DNA of 64,000 bases, from NCBI RefSeq assembly GCF_014647075.1, contig NZ_BMOM01000004.1, positions 62,001 through 126,000 on the forward strand. The letters are read 5' to 3'. The DNA comes from Deinococcus aerophilus (lineage in GTDB: Bacteria; Deinococcota; Deinococci; Deinococcales; Deinococcaceae). Of this stretch, positions 1-9,435 are shown piece by piece. Under the pieces are notes generated by a model. The model ran no database searches. It saw only the letters and a program-made list of their open reading frames with translations, and was not told the origin of the DNA. Every line of letters starts with the position of its first letter. Position 1 is the first letter of the stretch. Both the position numbers and the translations under genes were made by a program.

Positions 1-1087
1 CGGAATCCAGCAGCGTGCGGGCCCGCACCAGCGCCGGCATCAGCGCGCCGGGTCCGACCACGAAGCCGGTGCGGACGGCGGGAGTCAGCACCTTGGACAG
101 CGTGCCCAGATACAGCACCCGCCCGCCCGAGGAGTCCAGACCGGCCAGGGTGGGCAGCGGCGGCGCGCCGTAGCGGAATTCTCCGTCGTAGTCGTCTTCC
201 ACGATCAGGGCGTCGTGGGCGCGGGCCCACTCCAGCAGGGCCAGACGCCGGGGCAGGCTCATGCGTCCGCCCAGCGGAAACTGGTGGCTGGGCGTGACAT
301 AGGCGAGCCGGGCGGCGGGCGTGTCCGGGCCGATCACCGGACCGTCGGCGTCCACCTGCAGTGGAAGCACGTGATGACCGGCGTCCATAATGGCCTGCCG
401 CGCCGCGCGGTAGCCGCAGGCCTCCAGCAGTACCCGTGAGGCCGGGGGCAGCAGCCGCAGAATCAGGTTCAGGGCCTGCAGGCTGCCCGCCGTGACCAGT
501 ACCCGTTCCGGCGCGGCACCCAGGCCCCGTGAGCGGCCCACGAACGCCGCCAACGCCGCGCGCAGTTCGGGTTCGCCCGCCGGATCGCTGTAGTCGCCGG
601 ATACCCGGGTCCGCGCCGCGTGCGCCCAGGCCTGCCGCCACGCCCGGGTGTCCAGTGTTGCCGTGGTCGCCACTCCCACCCGAAAATGAATGCCGCGGGC
701 GGTTCCGGGGCCGTCCACCGGGGCGGCCGTCGGCCGCCGGAACCATCCGGGAGCGGGGCTGTCCACCAGTTGCCCGCGCGCCGCACCTGCCGAGACGCGC
801 GTGCCGCGGCCCACCACCGCTTCCAGCGTGCCGTCAGCCACCAGTTCCGCGTAGGCGCCCGCCACCACCCCCCGCGTGACCCCCAGTCCGGCGGCCAGCG
901 TCCGCGAGCCGGGCAGGGTGGTGCCTTCCGGCAGTGCGCCCGACAGCACCGCCGCGCGCAGTTCTGCGGCCAGCTGCGCCTGCAACGGCGTCTCCGCGCC
1001 TCGTTGCAGGCGCAGCGCTATGGGCAGATCCGCCCGAAGTGGACCGCTGTGTTTGGCCCGAAGTGGAGCTTTTTGGGGAGCCACCAT
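1..1087 (-). CDS. MocR/PdxR-type GntR-aminotransferase regulator (3' end outside window)
   Basis: A winged-helix GntR domain is followed by a class I aminotransferase-like domain, the MocR architecture. The N-terminal part reads LQAQLAAELRAAVLSG, then LPGSRTLAAGLGVTRGVV, a typical GntR helix-turn-helix. The C-terminal part has VEDDYDGEFRY and YLGTLSKVLTPAVR, in which the lysine (about residue 335) is the expected PLP Schiff-base residue. The reading frame is open to the window edge (362 codons visible), so about the last quarter is missing. ATG at 1087 is chosen because a -10-like TACACT lies 6 bases upstream with no Shine-Dalgarno, which suggests a leaderless start. It is divergent from the PNPOX-like gene at 1173, the usual place for a MocR target. 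Two tandem repeats resembling PdxR sites lie within its first 20 codons, suggesting autoregulation. PLP as effector is inferred from the family. Confidence 0.9.
   Translation of the reverse strand, partial: MVAPQKAPLRAKHSGPLRADLPIALRLQRGAETPLQAQLAAELRAAVLSGALPEGTTLPGSRTLAAGLGVTRGVVAGAYAELVADGTLEAVVGRGTRVSAGAARGQLVDSPAPGWFRRPTAAPVDGPGTARGIHFRVGVATTATLDTRAWRQAWAHAARTRVSGDYSDPAGEPELRAALAAFVGRSRGLGAAPERVLVTAGSLQALNLILRLLPPASRVLLEACGYRAARQAIMDAGHHVLPLQVDADGPVIGPDTPAARLAYVTPSHQFPLGGRMSLPRRLALLEWARAHDALIVEDDYDGEFRYGAPPLPTLAGLDSSGGRVLYLGTLSKVLTPAVRTGFVVGPGALMPALVRARTLLDS
1032..1067. promoter_or_regulatory. Tandem PdxR-like operator repeats
   Basis: The 12-mer GCCCGAAGTGGA occurs at 1032-1043 and again at 1056-1067, exactly 24 bases (about two helical turns) apart. 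The core GAAGTGGA(C/G)C resembles the AAAGTGGW-CTA motif that I recall for Corynebacterium PdxR. Direct rather than inverted repeats are typical of MocR operators. The sites lie just downstream of the predicted mocR start, where binding could repress mocR, and upstream of the divergent PNPOX-like gene, where binding could activate. The same bases also encode residues 8-19 of MocR if the 1087 start is right. Confidence 0.6.
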
Positions 1088-1172
1088 GCGGCTAGTGTAC
1101 GGACATGTTTCCTATACGCGCGCTGCTGCGCCCCCTCAGGTCCAACTCCTTCCCCCTGACGGCAGGGTTTCC

Positions 1173-1802
1173 GTGAGCGACTTCTACGATCCCCGGAAGC
1201 GCGATCCCAGCCTCAGCCGCCGCCCGCACAACCGCCGGGACGACCCGTGGATACGGGAGGTGCTGGGCCGCGTCTGTATCGGCCGGGTGGCCACGGTCTG
1301 GCAGTCGGAAGACGGGCGGCCGTTTCCGTTCATCACTCCACTGGCCTTCGCATACCGTCCGGAAACGCACGACCTCGTGTACCACACCAACATCACCGGT
1401 CGGCTGTGGGCCAACACCGTGCAGGGCCACCCGGCGACCCTGGAGGCGTCCGAGATCGGGGCCCTGCTGCCCAGCAACAGTCCGCTGGAACTCTCGGTGC
1501 AGTACCGCTCCGTGATCGCCTTCGGGACCGCCCGCCTGCTGACCGACCCGCAGGAGGCCCGCGCCGCCCTGACCGTGCTGTCCGAGCGGATATTTCCAGA
1601 CCTGTGTATCGGTCAGCAGACCCGGCCCATCCTGGAAGGCGACCTGGCCCGAACCAGCGTCTACTCGCTGGCAATCGAGCGCTGGAGCGGCAAGGAGAAC
1701 TGGATGCCCGGAGCCGATCAGACACAGGACTGGCCCGCACTGACCCCGGAACTGGCCCGGTTACGCCCGGCCCTGTCTGAGCCCGGTAGGCTGGTGCCGT
1801 GA
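1173..1802 (+). CDS. PNPOX-like (NimA-type) flavin-binding protein
   Basis: This 209-residue protein looks like the pyridoxamine 5'-phosphate oxidase-like split-barrel family that includes NimA-type proteins. Supporting segments are GRVATVWQSEDGRPFPFITP, then LAFAYRPETHDLVYHTNITG and a mid-protein VIAFGTARLL strand. These proteins bind FMN or a related cofactor; the substrate cannot be told from sequence. The frame is open much further upstream, through the divergent mocR gene, so I take GTG at 1173, which begins the conserved part and follows a GCAGGG sequence. It is divergent from the MocR regulator, a frequent partner of this family, and its stop overlaps the start of the EamA transporter (GTGA). 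A role in vitamin B6 salvage or in nitro-compound reduction are both possible. Confidence 0.8.
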   Translation: MSDFYDPRKRDPSLSRRPHNRRDDPWIREVLGRVCIGRVATVWQSEDGRPFPFITPLAFAYRPETHDLVYHTNITGRLWANTVQGHPATLEASEIGALLPSNSPLELSVQYRSVIAFGTARLLTDPQEARAALTVLSERIFPDLCIGQQTRPILEGDLARTSVYSLAIERWSGKENWMPGADQTQDWPALTPELARLRPALSEPGRLVP

Positions 1803-2677
1803 ACCGTCGCGACGCCCTTCAGCTGTTCCTGCTCTCTGCAGTGTGGGGCATCTCATTTCTGTTGATCAAGTGGGGTGGTGAGGTCTTTCCGCCGCTGTGG
1901 GTCGCGCTGCTGCGGTGCGTGTTCGGGGGCGGGGTGCTGTGGCTGGCGTTGCGGCTGGGCGGCCACTCCCTGCCGCCAGCCCGGCTGTGGAAACCGCTGC
2001 TGCTCGTCGCCTTTTTCAACAACGTTGTGCCGTGGACCTTTTTCGCGTGGGGCGAGCAGAGCGTTTCGAGCAACATCGCCGCCATCCTGAACGCCACCAC
2101 GCCGCTGTTCACGTTGATGATCAGCCTGGGCGTGCGCGAGGTTGTCCCCAGTGCCCGTGTGATTCTGGGCGTGCTGATTGGCCTGGGCGGCGTGGGCCTG
2201 ACCGTCTTCGGCGGGCTCAGCGGCGGCCACGCCACGGCCCTGGGCATTGCGGTGCTGGCGGCGGCGGGGCTGGGGTACGCCATCGCCACCGTGATCGCCA
2301 AGCGCGCGCTGGGCGGTCTGAAACCGGTGGGTCTGGCGACCACGCAACTGACCCTGGCCGGTCTCCTTCTGCTGCCCGCCGCGCTGCTGGGACCCCCGCC
2401 TGCCGCCCTGACCCTGCAGGCCGTGACCGCCATGCTGTTTCTGGGCGTGTTCGGCAGCGGCCTGGCTTACCTGCTGTACTACGGCCTGCTGTCGCGGGTG
2501 TCGTCCACCCAGGTCGTTGCCGTCACCTATCTGCTGCCGGTCTGGGGACTGTTCTGGGGAGCGGTGGCGGGTGAACGGGTAGGAACCCTCTCGGTGGTCG
2601 GCGTGGGCGTGATCCTGGCGGGGCTGGCGCTGCTCAATCTGCGGTTCCGGCGTGTTCGTATCCCCGTCCTCACCTGA
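1799..2677 (+). CDS. EamA/DMT-family membrane transporter
   Basis: A 292-residue protein with about ten hydrophobic helices in two homologous halves, the EamA (drug/metabolite transporter) fold. It opens with LFLLSAVWGISFLLIKWG, the characteristic first helix, and the second half repeats the pattern at LGYAIATVIAKRALGG. It sits in the inner membrane; substrates of the family are small metabolites and cannot be predicted. The GTG start overlaps the stop of the PNPOX-like gene by three bases. A TAGGCT box ends 6 bases before the GTG, inside the preceding gene, so the gene may also have its own leaderless transcript. Position in a MocR-controlled group makes a B6-vitamer permease an attractive but unproven idea. 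Confidence 0.85.
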   Translation: MNRRDALQLFLLSAVWGISFLLIKWGGEVFPPLWVALLRCVFGGGVLWLALRLGGHSLPPARLWKPLLLVAFFNNVVPWTFFAWGEQSVSSNIAAILNATTPLFTLMISLGVREVVPSARVILGVLIGLGGVGLTVFGGLSGGHATALGIAVLAAAGLGYAIATVIAKRALGGLKPVGLATTQLTLAGLLLLPAALLGPPPAALTLQAVTAMLFLGVFGSGLAYLLYYGLLSRVSSTQVVAVTYLLPVWGLFWGAVAGERVGTLSVVGVGVILAGLALLNLRFRRVRIPVLT

Positions 2678-2773
2678 AGCCCTGTCCCGAAACGCCGCCC
2701 CGGACCGGTAGGCTGGACACCTCACCGAATTTTCTTTTCACGAAGCCTACACTGATTCCCTACGGAGGAACAT

Positions 2774-4033
2774 ATGACCGCAACCCCGGAAACCAACAAG
2801 AGCAAGTGGCTCAGCGCCGAGATGAAGTACGACAGTGGCGTGTACAACAAGCATGAGGTCGTGATGGTGCGCGGCCAGGGCGCGACCGTGTGGGACGAGA
2901 ACGGACGCTCGTACATCGACTGCGTGGCGGGCTACGGCGTCGCCAACATCGGCCACAGCCATCCGGATGTCGTCAAGGCCATTCAGGAGCAGGCGGGCAA
3001 GCTGATGATCATGCCCCAGAGCGTGCCCAACGACAAGCGCGCCGAGTTTCTGCAGGAACTGGTGGGCGTGCTGCCCGCGGGGCTGGAGCGGGTCTTCCTG
3101 TGTAACTCCGGCACCGAGGCGATGGAAGCGGCCAAGAAGTTCGCGATCACCGGCACGGGCCGCAAGCGCTTCGTGAGCATGAAGCGCGGTTTTTCCGGCC
3201 GCAGCCTGGGTGCCCTGGCGTTGACCTGGGAGCCCAAGTACCGTGAACCCTTCGGCGAGGCCGTGGACAACAAGAACGTGGACTTCGTGACCTACGGCAA
3301 CATCGAGGAACTGCGCGCGGCCGTGACCGAGGAAACCGCCGCCGTGATCCTGGAACCCGTGCAGGGCGAGGGCGGGGTCCGTCCCGGCAGCCTGGAATTC
3401 ATTCAGGAGGCCCGCCGCATCACCCAGGAAAAGGGCGCGCTGCTGATCATGGATGAGATCCAGACCGGCTTTTGCCGCACCGGCAAGATGTTTGCCACCG
3501 AGCACTTCGGGGTCACCCCCGACGGCATGACCCTGGCCAAGGCGATGGCGGGCGGCGTGCCCATCGGCGCGTTCGTGATGACTGCTGAGGTCGCCGACCG
3601 CATGCCTGCCGGCGGCCACGGCACCACCTTCGGCGGCAATCCCCTGAGCATGGCCGCCGGACTCGCCGCCATCCGCGCCATGAAGCGCGAGGGCATGGCC
3701 GAGCAGGCCCGCGAGAAGGGGGCGTACTTCATGGAGAAACTGCGCGCCATCGAGTCGTCCAAGATCCGCGAGGTGCGCGGGATGGGTCTGATGATCGGCG
3801 TGGAACTCAAGGAAAAGAGTGCGCCGTACATCACCGCGCTGGAACACGACGAGGGCGTGATGGCGCTGCAGGCCACGCCGCTGGTCGTGCGCTTCCTGCC
3901 GCCCATCACCATCTCCAAGGAGCAGATCGACACGGTGGTCGCCGCCTTCGAGCGTGTGCTGAACACGGTCAACCCGCGTGCCGAGCGTCAGGCCCAGCTG
4001 GCAGCGCAGGCCGAGGAAAAGCAGAGCGAGTAG
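2774..4033 (+). CDS. lysJ: LysJ/ArgD-type class III aminotransferase
   Basis: A 419-residue PLP-dependent class III aminotransferase of the acetylornithine / LysW-gamma-lysine type. Family signatures include [11 protein letters not shown] (110-120), LEPVQGEGG (193-201), [13 protein letters not shown] (225-237) and the Schiff-base lysine K256 in TLAKAMAGG. In Deinococcus-Thermus such enzymes serve lysine made through alpha-aminoadipate (LysW carrier) and may also act on acetylornithine, so the physiological substrate is uncertain between the two. The start has a clear Shine-Dalgarno, GGAGG six bases before ATG, and a TACACT box at 2748-2753 that would give a short leader, unlike the leaderless neighbours. 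A strong terminator follows. No other lysine gene lies alongside. Confidence 0.88.
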   Translation: MTATPETNKSKWLSAEMKYDSGVYNKHEVVMVRGQGATVWDENGRSYIDCVAGYGVANIGHSHPDVVKAIQEQAGKLMIMPQSVPNDKRAEFLQELVGVLPAGLERVFLCNSGTEAMEAAKKFAITGTGRKRFVSMKRGFSGRSLGALALTWEPKYREPFGEAVDNKNVDFVTYGNIEELRAAVTEETAAVILEPVQGEGGVRPGSLEFIQEARRITQEKGALLIMDEIQTGFCRTGKMFATEHFGVTPDGMTLAKAMAGGVPIGAFVMTAEVADRMPAGGHGTTFGGNPLSMAAGLAAIRAMKREGMAEQAREKGAYFMEKLRAIESSKIREVRGMGLMIGVELKEKSAPYITALEHDEGVMALQATPLVVRFLPPITISKEQIDTVVAAFERVLNTVNPRAERQAQLAAQAEEKQSE

Positions 4034-4049
4034 CCGCCGGGTTCAGACC

Positions 4050-4086
4050 GGGCCGGGGAGCGAACGTGGCTCCCCGGCCCGTTTTT
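4050..4086 (+). terminator. Rho-independent terminator of lysJ
   Basis: A perfect 12-bp stem, GGGCCGGGGAGC (4050-4061) with GCTCCCCGGCCC (4069-4080), has a 7-base loop and is followed by G and five T. It lies 16 bases after the lysJ stop codon. Confidence 0.93.
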
Positions 4087-4160
4087 GCTGCCCATGACGG
4101 CGCCGGGCAAGTGTGAAATTCGCTCAGACACCCCAGCGTGAGGCTCCTTACACTGCGGGC

Positions 4161-5858
4161 GTGAAGTTCTGGGTGGGCGGGATATCGGCGCTGGCGCTGT
4201 TGGGTGGGGCGCTGGCGGTGGGTGCGGTGGCAGGCTCAGACGACCAGCTTGCCCCCGGCTTTCGGGTGGGTGGGGTGGACGTGGGCGGGCTGACCCGTGC
4301 GCAGGCGCTGGCCGCCGTGTCGGGGCAGACCCTGCGCGCACCGCAGGTAACGGTGGTGGCCGGCCACCACCGCTGGACTGTGGAGGCCGGCGCCCTGGGC
4401 TGGCACGCAGACGCCGAGGCCAGCGTGGCGGCGGCCGAGCGGGCCACCGCCGAGCGCACGGCCCTGCAGCGGCTGCGCGGGCTGGTGGGACAGGAGCAGC
4501 CTCAGAACTTTCCGCTGGTGGCCGCGGTGGACGCCGCCGCCGCCGGGAGGGCGCTGGCCACCCTGACGGCGGGTCTGGTCACTCCACCGACCGACGCCCG
4601 CGTGTACTTCGATAAGGTGGCCCTGCGCTACGCGGTGCGGGCCGACGCGCCGGGCCAGGAGTTTGAGGTCGAGGCCGCTGCCCGCGCCTACGCGGCGGCG
4701 CCGGCCACGACCCTGCTGCGTGTGACGGTGCAGGACCGCATGGCACAGGTCCGTGCACAGGACCTGCAGGGCCATGTGGCCCAGGGCAATGCCCTGATGC
4801 GTCCCTTCGGCGCCACGCTGGCGGGGACCAAACGCAAGGGTGTCCTCACGGCCCTGCAGGTCGCCAACCTGTACTGGGTGCGCCCCGAGGGCGTCGTGCC
4901 CGACCCGGCGGCGCTGAAGCGTGCCTTTGGTCTGCTGACCGAAACGGTGGACCAGCCGGCCCGCAATGCCCGCTTCGCCGCCCGGGGCGACAAACTGGTG
5001 GGAATGCCCGAGCAGGCCGGCCGGGTCACGGACCGGGCCGCCGCCTACGCCGCCTTCAAGACGGCGGTGTTCGATGCCAGCAAAACCAGCGTGATCCTGG
5101 CGAGCAGGGTCACGACACCCACCCTGACGCTGAAGCAGCTGCCCGATGCGGGCAAACTGCAACTGATCCACACCGGCCGCAGCACCTATGACCACAGCAG
5201 TCCGGAGCGGCGCACCAACGTCGCCAACGCGGCCGCCAGGATAGACGGCACGGTGGTTCCGGTGGGCGGCACCTTCAGTTTTCTGGAGAATCTGGGAAGC
5301 ATTACTCCCGAGAACGGCTTCGTGGGCGGCCTGATCATCAGCGGTGGACGCACGGTGGACGGGCTGGGGGGCGGCGTGTGTCAGGTGAGCACCACCACCT
5401 TCCGCGCGCTGTACGGGGCCGGGCTGCCGGTCGTGGAACGCAACCAGCACTCCTACCGGGTGGGCTATTACGAACCGCAGGTGGGATTTGAGGCCGCCGT
5501 GTACGATCCGGGCCTGGACCTCAAGATGAAGAACGACACCGGCGGGCCGCTGCTTATCCGCACCGTCAACGACGACGCCCACAGCACGCTGGAGGTGCAG
5601 CTCTGGGGCCTCAAGCCGCAGCGGACCGTCAAGGTCAGCCCCGCCGTGATTCTGAGCCGCACGGCGCATCCACCCGCCAAGTATGTGGTGAACGAGAAGA
5701 TGCGTCCCGGCACCTCCCGCCAGGTGGACTGGGCACAGGACGGTTACAAGCTGTACATCACCCGGACCATCAAGGACAGTTCCGGCGTCCGCACCGACAC
5801 GGTGGGCACCGAGTACCAGCCGTGGCAGGCGGTGTATGAGGTCGGTCCCAGCAACTGA
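4161..5858 (+). CDS. VanW-domain cell-envelope protein
   Basis: A 565-residue protein with one N-terminal hydrophobic segment (about residues 3-24), suggesting a membrane anchor or signal peptide. Two peptidoglycan-binding-4-like repeats follow; each contains a VGGVDVGGL-type or ALTAGLV-type segment. A VanW domain lies near the C-terminus, recognisable from FSFLENLGSITPENGF, GGGVCQVSTTTFRALYGAG and ERNQHSYRVGYY. VanW proteins are found with vancomycin-resistance and wall genes but the biochemical role is unknown, so this is a probable wall-associated protein only. GTG 4161 is preferred because TACACT ends 6 bases before it and the hydrophobic segment begins directly; an ATG at 4113 would add 16 residues over the promoter. 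It is convergent with the DUF255 gene, nine bases apart. Confidence 0.85.
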   Translation: MKFWVGGISALALLGGALAVGAVAGSDDQLAPGFRVGGVDVGGLTRAQALAAVSGQTLRAPQVTVVAGHHRWTVEAGALGWHADAEASVAAAERATAERTALQRLRGLVGQEQPQNFPLVAAVDAAAAGRALATLTAGLVTPPTDARVYFDKVALRYAVRADAPGQEFEVEAAARAYAAAPATTLLRVTVQDRMAQVRAQDLQGHVAQGNALMRPFGATLAGTKRKGVLTALQVANLYWVRPEGVVPDPAALKRAFGLLTETVDQPARNARFAARGDKLVGMPEQAGRVTDRAAAYAAFKTAVFDASKTSVILASRVTTPTLTLKQLPDAGKLQLIHTGRSTYDHSSPERRTNVANAAARIDGTVVPVGGTFSFLENLGSITPENGFVGGLIISGGRTVDGLGGGVCQVSTTTFRALYGAGLPVVERNQHSYRVGYYEPQVGFEAAVYDPGLDLKMKNDTGGPLLIRTVNDDAHSTLEVQLWGLKPQRTVKVSPAVILSRTAHPPAKYVVNEKMRPGTSRQVDWAQDGYKLYITRTIKDSSGVRTDTVGTEYQPWQAVYEVGPSN

Positions 5859-5867
5859 CCTGCCGCG

Positions 5868-7907
5868 TCAGTCTGCTTCCAGTGCCTCCAGCTGCTGCCG
5901 GAACTGCGCCGGGTCGCGGGTCGGCAGATCGCAGGTGTGGTTGCGGCAGACATAGCCGGTGCCGCCGCCGGGGCGACCCTCCAGCACGGGCAGTGCGCCG
6001 CCGCCGGCGGTGAAGGCCAGGGCGGTGAAGGGCAGCGCGACCCCGGCGGCCACGTCCTCCAGTTCCGTTCGTTCCTGCGGCGTGCCGATGACCGCCACCT
6101 CCGAATGGGGCGCGGCCAGGAAGGCGGCGGCCTGCCACAACCCGCCGAAGCCCCCGCTGGCGGCGAGCATGTCGGCCTGGAAGCTCTGGACCGTGCGCCG
6201 GGCCAGCTCGCCGGCCCCAGGCAGGGCGTAATACCGGTCCATCCACACGGCGAGCAGCGCCGCCGCCGCGTTGTCGCTCAGGACCGCGCTGTCGAAGCCG
6301 GGGGCCTGACGGGTGAGCAGGGATTCGGCCTGTCCGCCCGAGGCCATGAACACGCCCGCCTCCTCGTTCCAGAAGTCGCGGCGCACGACCGTCCACAGTT
6401 CGCGGGCCCACTCCAGATGCGCCACCTCGCCGCCCGCCTGGAACAGAGACACTAGCCCCAGCGCGTACAGGGCATGGTCCTCAAGCAGGCCTTCCACCTT
6501 CGCAGCCCCGCCGCCCCAGGTGTGGCGCAGCGTGCCGCCGGGCAGCCGCAGCTCGGCGCGGATGAACTCCGCGTTGCGGCGGGCAATCTCCAGATAGTGC
6601 GGTTCGCGCAGCACCCGCGCCGCGTCCGCGAAGGCGGCCAGCGCCAGCCCGTTCCAGGAGGTCAGCACCTTGTCGTCGGTGCCGGGCTGCTCGCGGGTCT
6701 GGCGTGCGGCGTGCAGGCGGTTTTTCAGTCCGCTCAGCCGCGACTGAACGCGCTCCTCGCTGTCCTCCCGGGCGGCGGCCAGCTGCGCGGCGGGCCGGGC
6801 CAGATGGGGCACCGAGCGCCGCCCGTATTCGGGTCGGTGGGGGTCCAGAAAGTTGCCACCCTCGGTGATTCCCAGGTGGGCCATCACGAGGGTGGCGTCC
6901 TCGCCGTCGCCCAGCACGGCCCGCACCTCGGCGGGGGTCCAGGTGAAGGTGAGGCCCTCTACGCCCGCCGTATCGGCGTCCTGGGCACTGGAAAACCCGC
7001 CGCCGGGCTGCAGCATCTCGCGCTCCAGGTACTCCAGGGTCTCGCGGGCCAGACACGCAAACTGTGCGTCGCCGCTGACCTGATAGGCCCGCAGCAGCGT
7101 GCGCGTCAGCTGGGCATTGTCGTACAGCATCTTCTCAAAGTGCGGCACCCGCCACTCCGCGTCCACGCTGTAGCGGTGAAAGCCGCCGCCCAGCTGATCG
7201 TAGAGGCCGCCCCGGCCCATCTGGCGCAGGGTCTGCAGGGCCATCTCGCGGCCGTCGCGGCGCGTGAGCAAAAAGTCCAGCGTGGTGGGTGCAGGAAATT
7301 TGGGAGCGCTGCCAAAGCCTCCCCGGTCGGCGTCGTAGACCCGGCGCAGGTTCGCCACACCCCGGTCCAGAAAGTCCGGCGGCAGGTCGCCTTCCACCGG
7401 ACGTGGCCGGCTGGCCTGCCGGATGTGGTCACTCAGGGCGCGGGCGTTCGCCGTGATCTTGTCGCGGTCCTGCGCCCAGGTGTGGGCCACGCTGTGCATG
7501 ACCCGCATCAGGCTGGGCATGCCCTGGGCGTCCCGCGGCGGAAAGTAGGTTCCCGCGTAGAACGGTTCGGCCTCCGGCGTCAGGAAGACGGTCATAGGCC
7601 AGCCGCCCTGGCCGGTCATCGCCTGGGTGGCGGCCATGTAAACGGCGTCCACGTCGGGGCGCTCCTCACGGTCCACCTTGACGTTCACGAAGTGCGCGTT
7701 CATGTAGGCCGCTGTCGCCGCGTCCTCAAAACTCTCGTGCGCCATCACGTGACACCAGTGACAGGTGGAGTACCCCACCGAGAGCAGCACCGGCACGTCC
7801 CGCTCCCGCGCCGCCGCAAAGGCTTCCGGGCCCCAGGGCCACCACTCCACCGGGTTGTCCGCGTGCTGACGCAGGTATGGGCTGGATTCATGGGTCAGGC
7901 GGTTCAT
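5868..7907 (-). CDS. Thioredoxin-domain DUF255 (YyaL/SSP411-type) protein
   Basis: A 679-residue protein of the YyaL / SPATA20 family. It begins with the family signature [19 protein letters not shown] and has a thioredoxin-like domain with a CHWC active-site-like motif at C49 and C52 ([15 protein letters not shown]). The larger remainder resembles an alpha/alpha-toroid like that of N-acylglucosamine epimerases, with [20 protein letters not shown] near the middle. The biochemical function is not established; a redox or glycan role has been proposed for relatives. The ATG start has TAGCCT ending 7 bases upstream and no Shine-Dalgarno. It is divergent from the transglutaminase-like gene, with 97 bases between them. 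Confidence 0.9.
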   Translation of the reverse strand: MNRLTHESSPYLRQHADNPVEWWPWGPEAFAAARERDVPVLLSVGYSTCHWCHVMAHESFEDAATAAYMNAHFVNVKVDREERPDVDAVYMAATQAMTGQGGWPMTVFLTPEAEPFYAGTYFPPRDAQGMPSLMRVMHSVAHTWAQDRDKITANARALSDHIRQASRPRPVEGDLPPDFLDRGVANLRRVYDADRGGFGSAPKFPAPTTLDFLLTRRDGREMALQTLRQMGRGGLYDQLGGGFHRYSVDAEWRVPHFEKMLYDNAQLTRTLLRAYQVSGDAQFACLARETLEYLEREMLQPGGGFSSAQDADTAGVEGLTFTWTPAEVRAVLGDGEDATLVMAHLGITEGGNFLDPHRPEYGRRSVPHLARPAAQLAAAREDSEERVQSRLSGLKNRLHAARQTREQPGTDDKVLTSWNGLALAAFADAARVLREPHYLEIARRNAEFIRAELRLPGGTLRHTWGGGAAKVEGLLEDHALYALGLVSLFQAGGEVAHLEWARELWTVVRRDFWNEEAGVFMASGGQAESLLTRQAPGFDSAVLSDNAAAALLAVWMDRYYALPGAGELARRTVQSFQADMLAASGGFGGLWQAAAFLAAPHSEVAVIGTPQERTELEDVAAGVALPFTALAFTAGGGALPVLEGRPGGGTGYVCRNHTCDLPTRDPAQFRQQLEALEAD

Positions 7908-8004
7908 GTCTGTCAGGCTAACGCGCCGGGCGTGCCGGGGGAGCTGCGTTCCACAGAGCAGGCTTCACACATTCGCCGTTTCAAAAAGCCTCAGACTACG
8001 GGTC

Positions 8005-8913
8005 ATGCCGCAGCCCGACACCACCCCCGCCCAGGGGGAAGCTTTGATTGACCGTCCTGTCCGGATCCGGGCAGGCTTCTCCCTGACCTTTGAAGTGCCC
8101 TACCCGACCCCCATGCTGTTCGTGGTGCAGCCGCAAGACCGCCTGCACCCCACCGGCACCCGCCAGCGCATCATCGATGCTCGTCCTCTGGGCGCGGCCC
8201 AGGGCATCCACACCTACACCGACATCCACGGCAACACGGTCTGGCGCACGCTGGCCCAGCCCGGCACGTTCACCATCGGCCACGACCTGATTGCCGAGGT
8301 GAGCCGCAACGCCGATCCCGTGCTGCCGCAGCTGCGCAAGACCCCGGTGGAGCAGCTGCCCGACGAGACCATCCAGTACCTGCTTCCCAGCCGGTACGTG
8401 GACAGCGACGTGATCAGCCCCGAGGCGTGGGACCGTTTCGGGCACATCACCGGGGGATGGGCACAGGTGCAGGCCATCAGCGATTTTCTGAACGACGAGT
8501 GTACCTACGGCTACGGCTCGAACAGCACCACCAGCGCCAAGCAGGCCCTGGACAGCCGGCGTGCGGTGTGCCGTGACTTCGCGCACATGGGCGTTGCGTT
8601 CTGCCGCGCGCTGAACATTCCTGCCCGCTATGTGTGCGGCTACATGCCCGACATCGACATCGTTCCGGACCGGGTGCCGATGGATTTTCATGCGTGGTTC
8701 GAGGCGTACCTCGACGGCCAGTGGCGCACCTTCGACGCCCGGCACAACAAGCCGCGTGCGGGCCGCGTCCTGATTGCCCAGGGCCGCGATGCCAGCGACG
8801 TGGCCTTCAGCACCACCTTCGGCAGCGCCCGACTGACCCACATGAGGGTCTGGGCGGATGAGACCGATATGGGCAATACGCTCGACATCGAGCCCAACCC
8901 CCGGATTTTCTAG
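8005..8913 (+). CDS. Transglutaminase-like cysteine protease-fold protein
   Basis: A 302-residue protein with a bacterial transglutaminase N-terminal domain and a transglutaminase core. The likely catalytic triad is C189 in SRRAVCRDFAHMGVAFCRAL, H229 in DFHAWFEAYL and D244 in WRTFDARHN. No signal peptide or membrane segment is visible, so it is probably cytoplasmic. Relatives often occur with circularly permuted ATP-grasp and alpha-E genes, which are absent here. The true substrate is unknown. ATG 8005 is chosen over upstream in-frame starts because CAGACT, a -10-like box, ends 7 bases before it and the recognisable protein begins there. Confidence 0.87.
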   Translation: MPQPDTTPAQGEALIDRPVRIRAGFSLTFEVPYPTPMLFVVQPQDRLHPTGTRQRIIDARPLGAAQGIHTYTDIHGNTVWRTLAQPGTFTIGHDLIAEVSRNADPVLPQLRKTPVEQLPDETIQYLLPSRYVDSDVISPEAWDRFGHITGGWAQVQAISDFLNDECTYGYGSNSTTSAKQALDSRRAVCRDFAHMGVAFCRALNIPARYVCGYMPDIDIVPDRVPMDFHAWFEAYLDGQWRTFDARHNKPRAGRVLIAQGRDASDVAFSTTFGSARLTHMRVWADETDMGNTLDIEPNPRIF

Positions 8914-9010
8914 CGGACTCCTGGGCCCGCCCTCTTCCCGGTGGAGAGGGCTTGTTCCTTGCAGCCCCCTGTCCCGGAGATAGAGGGGCGAAACGCCCGG
9001 CGGGGAGTGT

Positions 9011-9307
9011 TTACCCCCGCCGCACCCGCACAGGCCCCAGCGGCGTCCAGCCCCCGTGCCGGAGTGCGGCGCGCAGATCGTCCGGACCGAGGTGGGGCAG
9101 CAGGGGGCGGGCCTCAATGGTGACGTCACCCAGCCGCGCCACCGGCCACAGCCGCAGTTCCCAGGCGGGAAGTTCGGGCATTTCCGGCGCTCCGGTGGGG
9201 GTCACCGCTTCGAGCAGGAAGGCACCGAACAGTTCAGGGTCCGGGCGGACAGAGCGGGCCAACGGGGGGCAGGGGAGGGGGGAAGCGGGGTGGATGTTCA
9301 GGGTCAT
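9011..9307 (-). CDS. Small hypothetical protein, 98 residues
   Basis: The start ATG at 9307 is preceded by a full Shine-Dalgarno, AGGAGG, with 8 bases spacing, which is rare in this window and argues for a real gene. The protein is rich in proline and leucine, with LPAWELRLWPVARLGDVTIE in the centre and a basic C-terminus (PVRVRRG). No signal peptide, membrane helix or known domain is evident. It is divergent from the LysR gene and runs toward the transglutaminase gene. I do not recognise the family. A longer in-frame reading frame extends to 9793 but that part is antisense to lysR and is not credible. Confidence 0.6.
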   Translation of the reverse strand: MTLNIHPASPLPCPPLARSVRPDPELFGAFLLEAVTPTGAPEMPELPAWELRLWPVARLGDVTIEARPLLPHLGPDDLRAALRHGGWTPLGPVRVRRG

Positions 9308-9435
9308 GGCTGGACCTCCTGGCCCCAGCTTGCGCCGCAGACGTCCATCTGGACATCGGCAACAGGCCGGGCACTGGGCGCCGGTCATCGGGTTTTCCGA
9401 TGGGTCGGCCGCACGGCGCGGACCTACAATGGAAC

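Noticed and set aside
6474..8051. 525-codon frame opposite the DUF255 gene
   Set aside because: Shadow of a well-supported gene; it also runs across that gene's leaderless promoter.
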